Shown here piece after piece: positions 1 to 6,265 of a DNA stretch of 7,348 nucleotides. A model generated the notes under the pieces. The model saw only the letters and a list, made by a program, of their open reading frames with translations. It did not search any database and was not told where the DNA came from. This DNA comes from JAABRE01 sp964413275. GTDB lineage: Bacteria > Cyanobacteriota > Cyanobacteriia > Cyanobacteriales > JAABRE01. The first letter of the stretch is position 1; every line of letters starts with the position of its first letter. The translations under genes were made by a program, and so were the position numbers. The stretch spans positions 1 through 7,348 of the forward strand of contig CAYPSO010000167.1 of NCBI GenBank assembly GCA_964413275.1, written 5' to 3'.

Positions 1-253
1 GGGGATTCAGTGCTTGTTCTAATCCTTCTTCCACAAATCTTTGCCTCACTCTCTCTATTGTCCTCCTGCTCACCTCTAAGGCTTGACTAATGTTATCATC
101 ATTCCACCCCCCATTCTCTTGATTAATGTCTGCTTTAAGTAAAATACGAGCATGATTAATTTTTCGAGCAGCAGCTTTCCCTTTTTGGGTTAATTCTTGC
201 AGAATTTGGCGTTCAGTCTCAGTCAGAGAGACGATATATTTTTTAGCTGGCAT
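1..253 (-). CDS. IS630-family transposase, N-terminal part (runs off the left edge)
   Basis: The first 84 codons of a minus-strand gene starting at the ATG at 251-253. The protein begins MPAKKYIVSLTETERQ and continues through KAAARKINHARILLKAD to SQALEVSRRTIERVRQRFVE. This is the usual N-terminal helix-turn-helix region of cyanobacterial IS630-family transposases, which bind the element ends. The second helix-turn-helix helix is around SRRTIERVRQRF (about residues 66-77). The DDE catalytic domain would lie beyond the window. No stop or frameshift occurs in the visible part. The frame is open to the edge, so this is a partial gene. The family call is made from sequence recognition, not from a search. 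Confidence 0.75.
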   Translation of the reverse strand, partial: MPAKKYIVSLTETERQILQELTQKGKAAARKINHARILLKADINQENGGWNDDNISQALEVSRRTIERVRQRFVEEGLEQALNP

Positions 254-319
254 ATTTGAGCATATTGGACAAGATTTACATCTCCTATTATCCTTCATTA
301 TGGCTTTGACAGACCACTA
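1..319 (-). mobile_element. IS630-like insertion sequence, 5' end only
   Basis: The element reads leftward from a terminal inverted repeat tip at about 306-317 and continues beyond the left edge. On the minus strand the tip reads TA then GTGGTCTGTCAA. A TA dinucleotide (318-319) lies immediately outside, as expected for the TA target of IS630/Tc1-type elements. The same tip with a preceding TA recurs at 7291-7304. The transposase start lies about 50 bp inside the tip. Seen directly: the shared tip and the open transposase frame. Family assignment rests on the look of the protein and the TA target. The far end cannot be seen, so intactness is unknown. Confidence 0.65.
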
Positions 320-518
320 GCATTGGAGTAATATTAATTTCAACATTACCGCAATCAGTCCTAGTTCCTCCTCCTGATGTGTTAGTCTCTATTGTAATCT
401 TTGAAGTCGATCTTGATGATGACTGATAACTTTCTCTTTTATTCTGTGCAACCAAAATATTTTGATTTAGTGAAATAATTAAACTACATAAACCACAAGC
501 TTTTTGCAAATTTATCAT
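288..518 (-). pseudogene. N-terminal remnant of a secreted protein, cut by the IS630-like element
   Basis: From the ATG at 516-518 the minus strand encodes MINLQKACGLCSLIISLNQN followed by ILVAQ, which resembles a Sec signal peptide. A Ser/Thr-rich stretch and a GGGTRTDC motif follow (around residues 49-56). The native sequence can extend only to about 320, because the IS630-like element begins there. The last residues (to the TAA at 288-290) come from the element. The signal peptide plus a Gly-Gly-x-Thr-Arg-x-x-Cys motif recalls the start of DUF928 proteins, often found beside CHAT genes in cyanobacteria; this is a weak resemblance. The gene diverges from the CHAT gene with only 32 bp between starts. 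A TTG four codons upstream (528-530) is a less likely start. Confidence 0.4.
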
Positions 519-550
519 AGGTAAAGTCAACTATTATTTAAGTACAACAA

Positions 551-1141
551 ATGGTTTGTCATCATAAACTTTTTTTTAATCTAATTTCAATAGCAATCAT
601 CATCAATTCATTTATCTTTCCTGAAATAGCTAAATCTGAATCAGCTATGAGTTATTTTCAACAAGGAAATTTTTCCAAAGCAGTCGTACTCTGGAAAGAG
701 GAATTAGAAAATTACCAGAAGCAAAATCACCCAGAAGCTCAAATCAAAATACACTTAAACTTAGTTCAAGCCTATAATCAATTAGGTTTTTATAGATTAG
801 CACATCAAGACAATTCAGAAGCGCTCAAATTGGCAAACAATCATAATTTTGAGGAATTAAAGGCGATCGCCTATACCCTCCAAGGGGATACTTATCAGAT
901 AGAGAAGAACTGGGAACAATCCATTGCTGCTTATGAAAAAAGTCTAAAATTTGTACAGAATTCACAATGGCAAATTGCCACCTATAATAGCCTTGTCAAG
1001 GCTTATCAATCCTATGCTCAGGAATTAGAAAAAAAAGCTGAGATTATCAAAAAACAAAAAGAGATAAGCCTGAATAATTTTGATTACAAAAATCAACAAA
1101 TCAATCAAGATAAAGCCAAAGAATATGCCTTAATAGCCTAG
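551..1141 (+). CDS. N-terminal TPR half of the split CHAT gene (196 residues)
   Basis: This is the product expected if the amber codon terminates translation. A hydrophobic signal sequence (LFFNLISIAIIINSFIFPEI) is followed by KSES, a plausible cleavage region. Next come TPR-like helix pairs: SYFQQGNFSKAVVLWKEEL, then KIHLNLVQAYNQLGFYRLA, then AYTLQGDTYQIEKNWEQSIA. The last 40 residues are Lys/Gln-rich and probably form a helix (AQELEKKAEIIKKQKEIS). It lacks the catalytic domain. Alone it could only be an exported TPR fragment, perhaps a binding module. A HIP1 octamer lies inside the gene (862-871). It is more likely part of a broken gene than a functional small protein. Confidence 0.55.
   Translation: MVCHHKLFFNLISIAIIINSFIFPEIAKSESAMSYFQQGNFSKAVVLWKEELENYQKQNHPEAQIKIHLNLVQAYNQLGFYRLAHQDNSEALKLANNHNFEELKAIAYTLQGDTYQIEKNWEQSIAAYEKSLKFVQNSQWQIATYNSLVKAYQSYAQELEKKAEIIKKQKEISLNNFDYKNQQINQDKAKEYALIA
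1139..1141 (+). other. In-frame amber codon interrupting the CHAT gene
   Basis: The TAG codon lies between YALIA and NLAQHQSNLN. The following codons read smoothly as TVQAWLNLESLSPNYP into the second half, so no frameshift is involved. CAG (Gln) is the simplest ancestral codon, differing by a single transition. Confidence 0.75.
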
Positions 1142-1201
1142 AATCTTGCTCAACATCAATCCAATCTAAATACGGTACAAGCTTGGCTTAATCTTGAATC
1201 C

Positions 1202-2755
1202 TTGTCTCCTAATTATCCCAAACCGGATTATACTTTTATTTGGCAGCTCCTGAATCAGTCTATTCATTCAAGGGATACCATTAATTTATTATTTAACCTA
1301 GCTCAATATGTGCCTTTAAATCAAAAAGAGTCAATTCTTATTACTGCACAAAAACAAGCTGAAAAACTAGGAGATCAATCTTCACTTTCGCTTATTTTAA
1401 CTGAATTAAGTAAACTACAATCAGACTTAAATCAAGCATTAAATTTAGGACAACAAGCTCAACTGATAGCACAGCAAAACTTCGACTATGAAAATTTATA
1501 TTTGGCTTCTTGGGAAGCTGGAAAAATTTATCACAAATTAGAAAACTTTACCCTAGCCAAAGAAGCATATCGACAAGCTATTTCTTCAGGACAAAAAATT
1601 AATTCTTCAAATTTTATTAATGATTCTCTATATCGAGAATTTATTGATTTATTACTGGAAACTAACGAAGAACAGAATATTAAAGAAGCTTTAAAGATTG
1701 GAGATTTAATCCAACTTTCTAATTTACAGAATTATTTTGGTGATAATTGTATTGTACTATCAGAATCAAATCAAACAACAGATATTCTTACTACATCTCA
1801 GGCTGCTTTAATTAGAACTATTATTTTACCCAATTATACTTATTTAATCCTCAAATTACCCGAACAAATTAGCACATATAAAATCAAAATCAGTCAATCA
1901 AAATTAGAGCAAAAAGTACAATTATTTTACCAACAATTAAATCGAATTGACAATAATAATTATCTATCATTAGCTCAGGAGTTATATCACTTATTAATTA
2001 ATCCAATTCAATCTGACTTAGAAAAAAATGAAATTAAGAACCTAATTTTTGTCAATGACGGAGTTCTAAGAAATATCCCCATGGCGACACTTTATCACAA
2101 TAATCAATTTTTAATTGAAAATTATGGAGTGGTTAATTCTTTAGGATTAAATATCAAACCATTATCTGATGAAAATAGATATAAGCTGATCAGCTTTGGT
2201 ATTTCTGAAGCGAATAATAATTTTAATGAGCTTCCTTTTGTTGTTCAGGAAATAAAAGCAATTACCGAGTTAAAAAATGGTGATTTTTTTCTTAATGAAA
2301 AATTTACTAAAAAACAACTAAGTCAAGTAATTAATAATAATAAATCTGAAAATTTAATTATTCATATAGCAAGTCACGGAAAGTTTACTGGATTATTAGA
2401 AAATTCTTATATTCAAGCATGGGATAAAGCCATCATAATCCCCGAATTAGAATTATTATTAAGTTCTTCTGGAAATCCTATTGAACTTCTAATTTTAAGT
2501 GCTTGTGAAAGTTCAGTGGGAAATGATACTTCAATTTTAGGACTAGCAGGGGTAGCTCTAAGAAGTAATGTCAAACAAACTATTGGAACTCTTTGGCCAG
2601 TGAATGATAGTGCGATGAGCGAAATAATGACCGAATTTTACAGTAATTTAGGGACGATGAATCCTGCCGAAGCTCTAAGAGTAGCACAAATTAAAGAACT
2701 ACAAAAGTTAACTCAGCATCCCCAGAATTGGGGTAGCTTAATTTTCTTCTTTTAA
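1202..2755 (+). CDS. C-terminal half of the split gene: TPR region plus CHAT peptidase domain
   Basis: This half is in the same frame as the upstream half. The frame is open from just after the TAG at 1139-1141, and the only early start candidate is TTG at 1202; the first in-frame ATG is at 2081. A product from 1202 would be 517 residues without a signal peptide, with TPR-like helices over the first 160 (for example EAGKIYHKLENFTLAKEAYR). The CHAT domain follows: NLIFVNDGVLRNIPMATLYH, the dyad His in IHIASHGKF and Cys in LSACESSVGN, then GTLWPVNDSAM and HPQNWGSLIFFF at the end. A start at 2081 would give about 224 residues, still holding both dyad residues. Poor start signals favour the view that this is the downstream part of one interrupted gene. 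Confidence 0.6.
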   Translation: MSPNYPKPDYTFIWQLLNQSIHSRDTINLLFNLAQYVPLNQKESILITAQKQAEKLGDQSSLSLILTELSKLQSDLNQALNLGQQAQLIAQQNFDYENLYLASWEAGKIYHKLENFTLAKEAYRQAISSGQKINSSNFINDSLYREFIDLLLETNEEQNIKEALKIGDLIQLSNLQNYFGDNCIVLSESNQTTDILTTSQAALIRTIILPNYTYLILKLPEQISTYKIKISQSKLEQKVQLFYQQLNRIDNNNYLSLAQELYHLLINPIQSDLEKNEIKNLIFVNDGVLRNIPMATLYHNNQFLIENYGVVNSLGLNIKPLSDENRYKLISFGISEANNNFNELPFVVQEIKAITELKNGDFFLNEKFTKKQLSQVINNNKSENLIIHIASHGKFTGLLENSYIQAWDKAIIIPELELLLSSSGNPIELLILSACESSVGNDTSILGLAGVALRSNVKQTIGTLWPVNDSAMSEIMTEFYSNLGTMNPAEALRVAQIKELQKLTQHPQNWGSLIFFF

Positions 2756-2758
2756 TAA
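2675..2758 (+). repeat. Left copy of an 84-bp direct repeat (3' end of CHAT gene)
   Basis: It covers the last 27 or so codons and stop of the CHAT gene (CTAAGAGTAG through TTTTAATAA). It matches 7199-7282 at 83 of 84 positions by eye; the only difference is C at 2685 against T at 7209. Homology ends just past the stop codon on the right and at CTAAGAG on the left. It contains a small hairpin (CCCCA-GAAT-TGGGG) followed by a T-rich tract. Confidence 0.9.
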
Positions 2759-2809
2759 GGCGTAAAAATAGAGAAGCTGTCACCAACTGCAAAGTAGGCT
2801 GAAACCCTG

Positions 2810-2953
2810 TCAGATAGGGAACTTCCCGCTCACTTCCTCATAAACTTCCTGTGCACCGCCAATACTTAAACGGGAATATACCTCTAAAGATTGTCGTGAA
2901 GAATGACCCGAATAAGGTTGAGTCAAGGCATCATCAATTCCTGGTTTTTTTTG
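2810..2953 (-). pseudogene. C-terminal remnant of a tyrosine recombinase (phage-integrase family)
   Basis: On the minus strand the frame reads PGIDDALTQPYSGHSS, then RQSLEVYSRL and EEVSGKFPI, ending at TGA (2810-2812). The GHSSRQSLEVYSRL block matches the C-terminal catalytic motif of tyrosine recombinases. GH holds the box-II histidine, and the Tyr in LEVYSRL is the likely nucleophile that cuts DNA. Only about 44 residues survive. An in-frame TAG lies just upstream at 2954-2956, and I see no other integrase motif further up. It is therefore a dead fragment. It sits about 50 bp from the 84-bp repeat, the usual place for an integrase beside an attachment site. Family recognition is from motif reading. 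Confidence 0.65.
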
Positions 2954-3093
2954 CTAATTACTAGAGTCGGAACTTTCCTGCTAACATCATAGCCTTTTCA
3001 AGTTGATTTTCTCAGTCAAAAAAGCAGAATTAACAAAAAGTGCCAACTCATAAGGAAAAATAGTAACTTACTGGTTTCCTCAAGTTGAGTTAT

Positions 3094-3214
3094 TAGACTT
3101 CTTGCAGAAGTCGGGAGTCGGGAATCGGGGAATTTTCAGCCAAGGAAAATCGACTCCCCACTCCCGAATCACGACTCCCTGCCTCTTGCAAAAAGGACTT
3201 TTGCAAGAGGTCTA
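3094..3214. mobile_element. 121-bp MITE-like palindromic element
   Basis: The ends are 19-bp imperfect inverted repeats: TAGACTTCTTGCAGAAGTC at 3094-3112 and its near-complement at 3196-3214, with two mismatches. Both ends carry TA, suggesting mobilisation by an IS630/Tc1-type transposase. The interior is also palindromic: GGGAGTCGGGAATCGGGG-type sequence on the left pairs with CCCCACTCCCGAATCACGACTCCC-like sequence on the right. A separate perfect 12-bp stem (3182-3193 with 3199-3210) sits at the right end. There is no coding capacity. The right end abuts the stop codon of the desaturase-family gene (3215-3217), so it may have trimmed that gene. Similar AGACCTCTTGCAAAAGT ends are, as I recall, common in cyanobacterial genomes. 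Confidence 0.7.
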
Positions 3215-4030
3215 TTAGGTCGGGCGTCCCATAATCGACAGACAACGATCGCGCCAGGTCTTGGCTTCTTTCAGTTCTTGAAACAACCTATTCCATTCAT
3301 GAAGGGCAATTGTCACAGGATTATGAGATCGAAGCGGATGAGTCAATCCGTAAATTGGAGGGCGATCGGGATGTTCTTCTGTAAATGTACTAAATAAGCG
3401 ATCAAAAATAATTAAAACACCACCGTAGTTGCGATCGATGTACTCCGGATTAGACCCATGATGAACTCGATGATGAGAGGGGGTGTTTAAGAGCCACTCT
3501 AGCCAACCCAGTTTGGGAATTAGTTCAGTGTGAATCCAAAATTGATACAGCAAGTTTATGCCCAAGGTTACTGCGATCGCGATGGGATGAAAACCTAACC
3601 AACACAGTGGTATAAAGAACAGGAAATTTCCAGACAACCATCCTGTCCAGCCCAATCGGAATGAGGCTGATAGATTGAAATGGTTTGCCGAGTGATGCAC
3701 TGCATGGGTTGCCCATAGCCAGCGAATTTCGTGGGCAAACCGATGATACCAGTAGTAGAAAAATTCAACTCCTATAAATAACCAAAGGATCGTCCAACCA
3801 TGATTTAAAGAAATCGTCCATAAGCGATGTTCCCAGAAAAATGAGTAAACCCCCATGGGAATTAATGTAAAAACAGTGCTAGTAATTCGATGTCCGAGCG
3901 CAACACCTAGAGATGCTAAACTTTCTTTCCAAGAGAAAATAGACTTGTGGCTACGCTCAATTAGAATTACTTCGAGCAAAATAATGATCAGTAAGAGTGG
4001 ATACACAGAATAGATAAAATGGTAGGGCAT
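3215..4030 (-). CDS. Sterol desaturase / fatty acid hydroxylase family membrane protein
   Basis: A 271-residue protein starting at the ATG at 4028-4030. Members are di-iron membrane oxygenases that hydroxylate or desaturate lipids (sterols, carotenoids, fatty acids); the substrate here cannot be told. The histidine boxes are visible: HRFAH (96-100), HAVHH (109-113) and HHRVHH (186-191), with His167 in WIHTEL as an extra candidate ligand. Hydrophobic segments lie near 7-25, 50-66, 78-94, 130-147 and 150-166. The C-terminus ends at GRPT directly at the MITE, whereas many relatives I recall continue after a GPPGW-like motif, so a short C-terminal loss is possible. The catalytic part is complete. 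The gene follows a terminator-closed unit on the same strand, so it probably has its own promoter between 4031 and 4060. Confidence 0.85.
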   Translation of the reverse strand: MPYHFIYSVYPLLLIIILLEVILIERSHKSIFSWKESLASLGVALGHRITSTVFTLIPMGVYSFFWEHRLWTISLNHGWTILWLFIGVEFFYYWYHRFAHEIRWLWATHAVHHSANHFNLSASFRLGWTGWLSGNFLFFIPLCWLGFHPIAIAVTLGINLLYQFWIHTELIPKLGWLEWLLNTPSHHRVHHGSNPEYIDRNYGGVLIIFDRLFSTFTEEHPDRPPIYGLTHPLRSHNPVTIALHEWNRLFQELKEAKTWRDRCLSIMGRPT

Positions 4031-4059
4031 AGTAACAAAAAAATCGGAAATAGTAGAAT

Positions 4060-4091
4060 AAAAAATAGGGATAAGAGTACTCTCATCCCTA
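4060..4091 (-). terminator. Intrinsic terminator of the minus-strand periplasmic-protein unit
   Basis: A 26-bp dyad at 4066-4091 has one mismatched pair (arms TAGGGAT-AGAGT and ACTCT-ATCCCTA). On the minus strand a run of six T (4060-4065) follows. It begins 51 bp past the stop of the repeat-protein gene and lies about 30 bp before the desaturase start, so it separates the two units. Confidence 0.75.
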
Positions 4092-4141
4092 CTCTGAAAT
4101 CATTTGAAGCAAATTATAATCACTCCATAAACGAACTTCGG

Positions 4142-4423
4142 TTACCTATTGATAGTGCGAGTGGTAGTTTGAGAATTGCCTCTATAACCTGTGCGAGTAG
4201 TAGTTTGCTGACCGTTGCCCCAAGTGCGATTAGTGGTTTGAGAGTTACCATTAGGGCTTGTGCGGGTGGTGGTTTGCTGACCATTGCCCCAAGTACGATT
4301 AGTGGTTTGAGAATTACCGTTAGGACCAGTGCGAACTGTAGTTTGCTGAGCAAAAGCCGCTCCGTTTAGTGTGAAAAATGCTAATCCCAGTGCGAAAGAA
4401 AAGCTAAGAATTGATTTGTGCAT
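4142..4423 (-). CDS. Small secreted protein with three 23-residue Gln/Thr/Asn/Gly repeats
   Basis: A 93-residue protein. Residues 1-25 form a clear Sec signal peptide ending GAAFA before QQ. The mature part is nothing but repeats: QQTTVRTGPNGN plus SQTTNRTWGNG, the same pair again, then a shorter degenerate third copy ending TTTRTINR. The start at 4421-4423 is supported by a strong AGGAGG (4432-4437) eight bases upstream. No Cys, no catalytic motif and no hydrophobic segment lie outside the signal. The low-complexity, positively charged mature chain suggests a periplasmic or extracellular structural, matrix or binding role, but no function can be assigned. It lies 56 bp downstream of the Spy-like gene on the same strand, ahead of a terminator, and is probably co-transcribed with it. 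A frame on the opposite strand here is only a shadow. Confidence 0.8.
   Translation of the reverse strand: MHKSILSFSFALGLAFFTLNGAAFAQQTTVRTGPNGNSQTTNRTWGNGQQTTTRTSPNGNSQTTNRTWGNGQQTTTRTGYRGNSQTTTRTINR
4145..4348 (-). repeat. Three tandem 69-bp coding repeats
   Basis: The units are about 4280-4348, 4211-4279 and 4145-4210 (the last is 66 bp). Each codes for 23 (last 22) residues and is itself a near-duplication of an 11-12 residue half, [QS]QTT[TNV]RT...GN. Copies 1 and 2 are very similar at the DNA level, so recent unit duplication and length variation between strains are likely. Confidence 0.85.
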
Positions 4424-4479
4424 GATGTATTCCTCCTAATATGAGTTAAAACAATCGATCGCAGTAACAGTTAGCAAGT

Positions 4480-4881
4480 TTACTTGTTTGAACTTTGAGG
4501 GCTTTGCTGAATCTGCTGCCTTTGTTCTGGAGTTAGGATATCGTCAATCTCCGATCGCATTCTCTGCAAAATGTTTGTCATTTGCCGACGCTCCTTGAAA
4601 GAGAGATTGAGTGATTGAACGGCAAAGCGTACTCCATTACCTTGGGAAAGGGCATTGTTGAACTGAGCTTGTTGCTCAGGTGTGAGCAAATTTTCTAACT
4701 GAGATTGAGTTTGTTCGCTCATAGCCTCAAGTTGAGTTTGTTGTGAGGGCGTCAGTTGAATCTCAGCCAAGGCTGGAAATAAATAGGTAACTGAATTTGA
4801 ATCAGCTCGTGCCATGAGAGGAAACAGGGAAGTTGATATGATTAGTCCACTCCCGAGCCAAGAAATTAATTGTCTTTTCAT
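4480..4881 (-). CDS. Spy/CpxP-like LTxxQ-motif periplasmic protein
   Basis: 133 residues from the ATG at 4879-4881. That start is chosen over TTG at 4882-4884 because AGGAG (4890-4894) sits eight bases before it. Residues 1-26 are a signal peptide cleaved after ARA. The mature protein is Gln/Glu-rich and helical, with three LTxxQ-type motifs: LTPSQQ (43-48), LTPEQQAQF (66-74) and LTPEQRQQI (116-124). These define the Spy/CpxP family of periplasmic chaperone and stress-sensing proteins; CpxP damps a sensor kinase in enterobacteria. The LSFKERRQMTNILQRMRSEI region (93-112) fits the helical hairpin core. It is divergent from the histidine kinase gene, which suggests a regulatory link, inferred from position only. 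Metal-binding ability cannot be judged. Confidence 0.75.
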   Translation of the reverse strand: MKRQLISWLGSGLIISTSLFPLMARADSNSVTYLFPALAEIQLTPSQQTQLEAMSEQTQSQLENLLTPEQQAQFNNALSQGNGVRFAVQSLNLSFKERRQMTNILQRMRSEIDDILTPEQRQQIQQSPQSSNK

Positions 4882-4889
4882 CAAAGTTG

Positions 4890-4894
4890 CTCCT
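4890..4894 (-). promoter_or_regulatory. Shine-Dalgarno site fixing the Spy-like gene start
   Basis: The minus-strand AGGAG is eight bases from the ATG at 4879-4881. It supports that ATG rather than the adjacent upstream TTG. Confidence 0.6.
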
Positions 4895-4953
4895 GTTTGT
4901 TTCTGTACATTTACAATATAAAAGTTGCAACCATTGAACCACTAGAGAATAAC

Positions 4954-4979
4954 GTCCTAACTTTTAGGGACTTTAGTCC
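4954..4979. promoter_or_regulatory. Dyad-symmetry cluster in the divergent intergenic region (possible operator)
   Basis: The 163-bp region between the Spy-like gene and the kinase holds a palindrome GGACTTTAGTCC (4968-4979). A further half-site GTCCTA (4954-4959) pairs imperfectly with TAGGGAC (4965-4971). Overlapping inverted half-sites between divergent genes would suit a dimeric regulator such as the LuxR-HTH protein encoded here. They could equally be a short dispersed repeat or a stem. I see no convincing -35/-10 pair. Confidence 0.3.
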
Positions 4980-5044
4980 TTCTCCTTGGTTAACCTTTGT
5001 TTGATATACTGATTGGCAAAACCTCAGCAATGGTTGTAATTGCC

Positions 5045-6265
5045 ATGAATCAATTTCCTAAGTCTCGATCGTCGCTATTGCAATTACTCATGATTTTGGA
5101 GTGGGTGTTGCTAGGTATTGTCGCAATTTCTCAGATAATCGTGGTGCTGTTTACGACAGTGCCGAATTTACTAATTGTGAACATTTTCGGACTAGGATTT
5201 TTTACAGTACTAGGGCGGATAACACCAAACAAGAATATCTCTAAGCTGATTTATACTCTTGTAGAGTTTGGACTGATTTTCTGTTTGGTATTCTGGGGCA
5301 ATCTTGTCCTACCTACAATCTTGTTTGTTGTCTTAGTGATTCGCAACTGTGTCTTGTGGGAAAGACCTCATCGGGATTGGGTGACAGGATTTGCTTTCTT
5401 GGGGTGTATTGTTGGTTTAAGTTACAACTTATTTCATCAAAGCTTACCTTTAAATATCTCCCCTGATCGAATTGGGATGTTTTGGATTGGAGCTTTGTTG
5501 AGCATTGGGCTGGTGATTTTATTTCTCCATTTATTAGTCGATGTCGCCCTCAAAGAACGTCAGGCACAGGAACAACTGACAAAAGCAAATGCTCGTCTGC
5601 GAGAGTATGCACTAAGGATTGAAGAGTTGGCAACAGTACAAGAACGCAATCGAATTGCCAGGGACATTCATGATTCGTTGGGGCACTCTCTGACTGTATT
5701 CGGAATTCATCTGGAAGGGGCATTACGTCTGTTGCGATCGAATCCAGAAAAAGCTGCAGAACTATTATCAGAGATCAAACAGTTAAATACAAAAACTCTA
5801 CAGGAGGTTCGCCAGTCTATCACAGCGTTACGTTCTGATCCTTTGCAAGAGCGATCTCTGTCTGAGGCGATCGCCGATCTGATGAGGGAGTTTCAGAAAT
5901 CTACAGGGGTTTTGCCGAGATTCGACAATCAGCTAAAGTCAATGCTTTCTCGCGATCTCGATGTGGTGATTTATCGGATTGTGCAAGAGAGCTTAACTAA
6001 TATTCGTAAGTATGCAAGAGCGACAGAGGTTGACATCGCTATTATCCAATCTACTCAGGATTTGCAAATTATGATCGCAGATAATGGTCAAGGGTTTGAT
6101 TTGACTCAAAATACGACTGGCTTGGGACTTCAGGGTATGCGAGAGCGAGCATTAGCCCTGATGGGTAAACTGGAAATTATTACAGCACCTAATCAAGGTT
6201 GCCGTGTCATGGCAACACTTCCCCTTTCAGAATGGATAGATTATGATTCGCTTACTACTTGTTGA
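5045..6265 (+). CDS. NarL-type sensor histidine kinase (HisKA_3)
   Basis: 406 residues from the ATG at 5045. ATG at 5030 and TTG at 4997 are in-frame alternatives, none with a good Shine-Dalgarno. I prefer 5045 because related kinases begin shortly before an LEWVLLGI-like helix. About six hydrophobic helices fill residues 10-170, with no large periplasmic domain, so it probably senses a membrane or intramembrane cue. A short coiled coil follows. The HisKA_3 domain carries the phospho-accepting His209 in RDIHDSLGHSLT. The HATPase domain has an N-box VQESLTNIRK (313-322), G1 DNGQGF (346-351) and G2 GLGLQGMRERA (359-369). All catalytic boxes are intact. It overlaps the regulator start by 23 bp, giving translational coupling, and is the likely donor of phosphate to that regulator. 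Confidence 0.9.
   Translation: MNQFPKSRSSLLQLLMILEWVLLGIVAISQIIVVLFTTVPNLLIVNIFGLGFFTVLGRITPNKNISKLIYTLVEFGLIFCLVFWGNLVLPTILFVVLVIRNCVLWERPHRDWVTGFAFLGCIVGLSYNLFHQSLPLNISPDRIGMFWIGALLSIGLVILFLHLLVDVALKERQAQEQLTKANARLREYALRIEELATVQERNRIARDIHDSLGHSLTVFGIHLEGALRLLRSNPEKAAELLSEIKQLNTKTLQEVRQSITALRSDPLQERSLSEAIADLMREFQKSTGVLPRFDNQLKSMLSRDLDVVIYRIVQESLTNIRKYARATEVDIAIIQSTQDLQIMIADNGQGFDLTQNTTGLGLQGMRERALALMGKLEIITAPNQGCRVMATLPLSEWIDYDSLTTC

Larger units (their letters stand above)
551..2755 (+). pseudogene. TPR-CHAT caspase-like protein gene with one in-frame amber stop
   Basis: One frame of 735 codons from the ATG at 551 to the TAA at 2753-2755, broken only by TAG at 1139-1141 (codon 197). The protein has a signal peptide at about residues 1-30, TPR-type helical repeats from about 33 to 375, and a C-terminal CHAT domain at about 480-734. 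The likely catalytic His609 is in IHIASHGKF and Cys652 in LSACESS. CHAT proteins are caspase-like cysteine peptidases, and this secreted TPR-CHAT layout is common in cyanobacteria. The reading on both sides of the TAG is uninterrupted and similar in composition. A single C-to-T change of CAG (Gln) would explain the stop. Alternatives are a sequencing error, readthrough or reinitiation. No clear Shine-Dalgarno sequence precedes 551. The last 84 bp are repeated at 7199-7282. Confidence 0.8.

Noticed and set aside
1139..1141. Programmed amber recoding
   Set aside because: No readthrough-promoting structure or context is evident. A simple point mutation or sequencing error explains the stop.
551..2755. 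CHAT gene as part of a CRISPR-linked or gasdermin-type defence system
   Set aside because: No CRISPR array, Cas effector, gasdermin-like gene or other defence partner is visible. The signal peptide points to a secreted protein instead.
2870..3010. Minus-strand stretch reading GYDVSRKVPTLVISKKNQEL
   Set aside because: It is short, bounded by stops and without a start codon. It may be frameshifted debris of a lost gene, but I cannot link it to the recombinase remnant or any family.
3525..3716. Minus-strand frame of 63 codons inside the desaturase gene
   Set aside because: It lies wholly within the conserved histidine-box gene in another frame and shows no recognisable motif of its own.
4145..4348. 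Regular short repeats suggesting a CRISPR array
   Set aside because: The 69-bp units are head-to-tail with no unique spacers, and they code in frame for an exported repeat protein with a signal peptide and a strong ribosome binding site.
4019..4369. Plus-strand frame of about 116 codons and a second minus-strand frame (4120-4353) over the repeat gene
   Set aside because: Both are products of the 69-bp repeats being open in several frames. Neither has a good start context, and the 4142-4423 frame has the signal peptide and AGGAGG.
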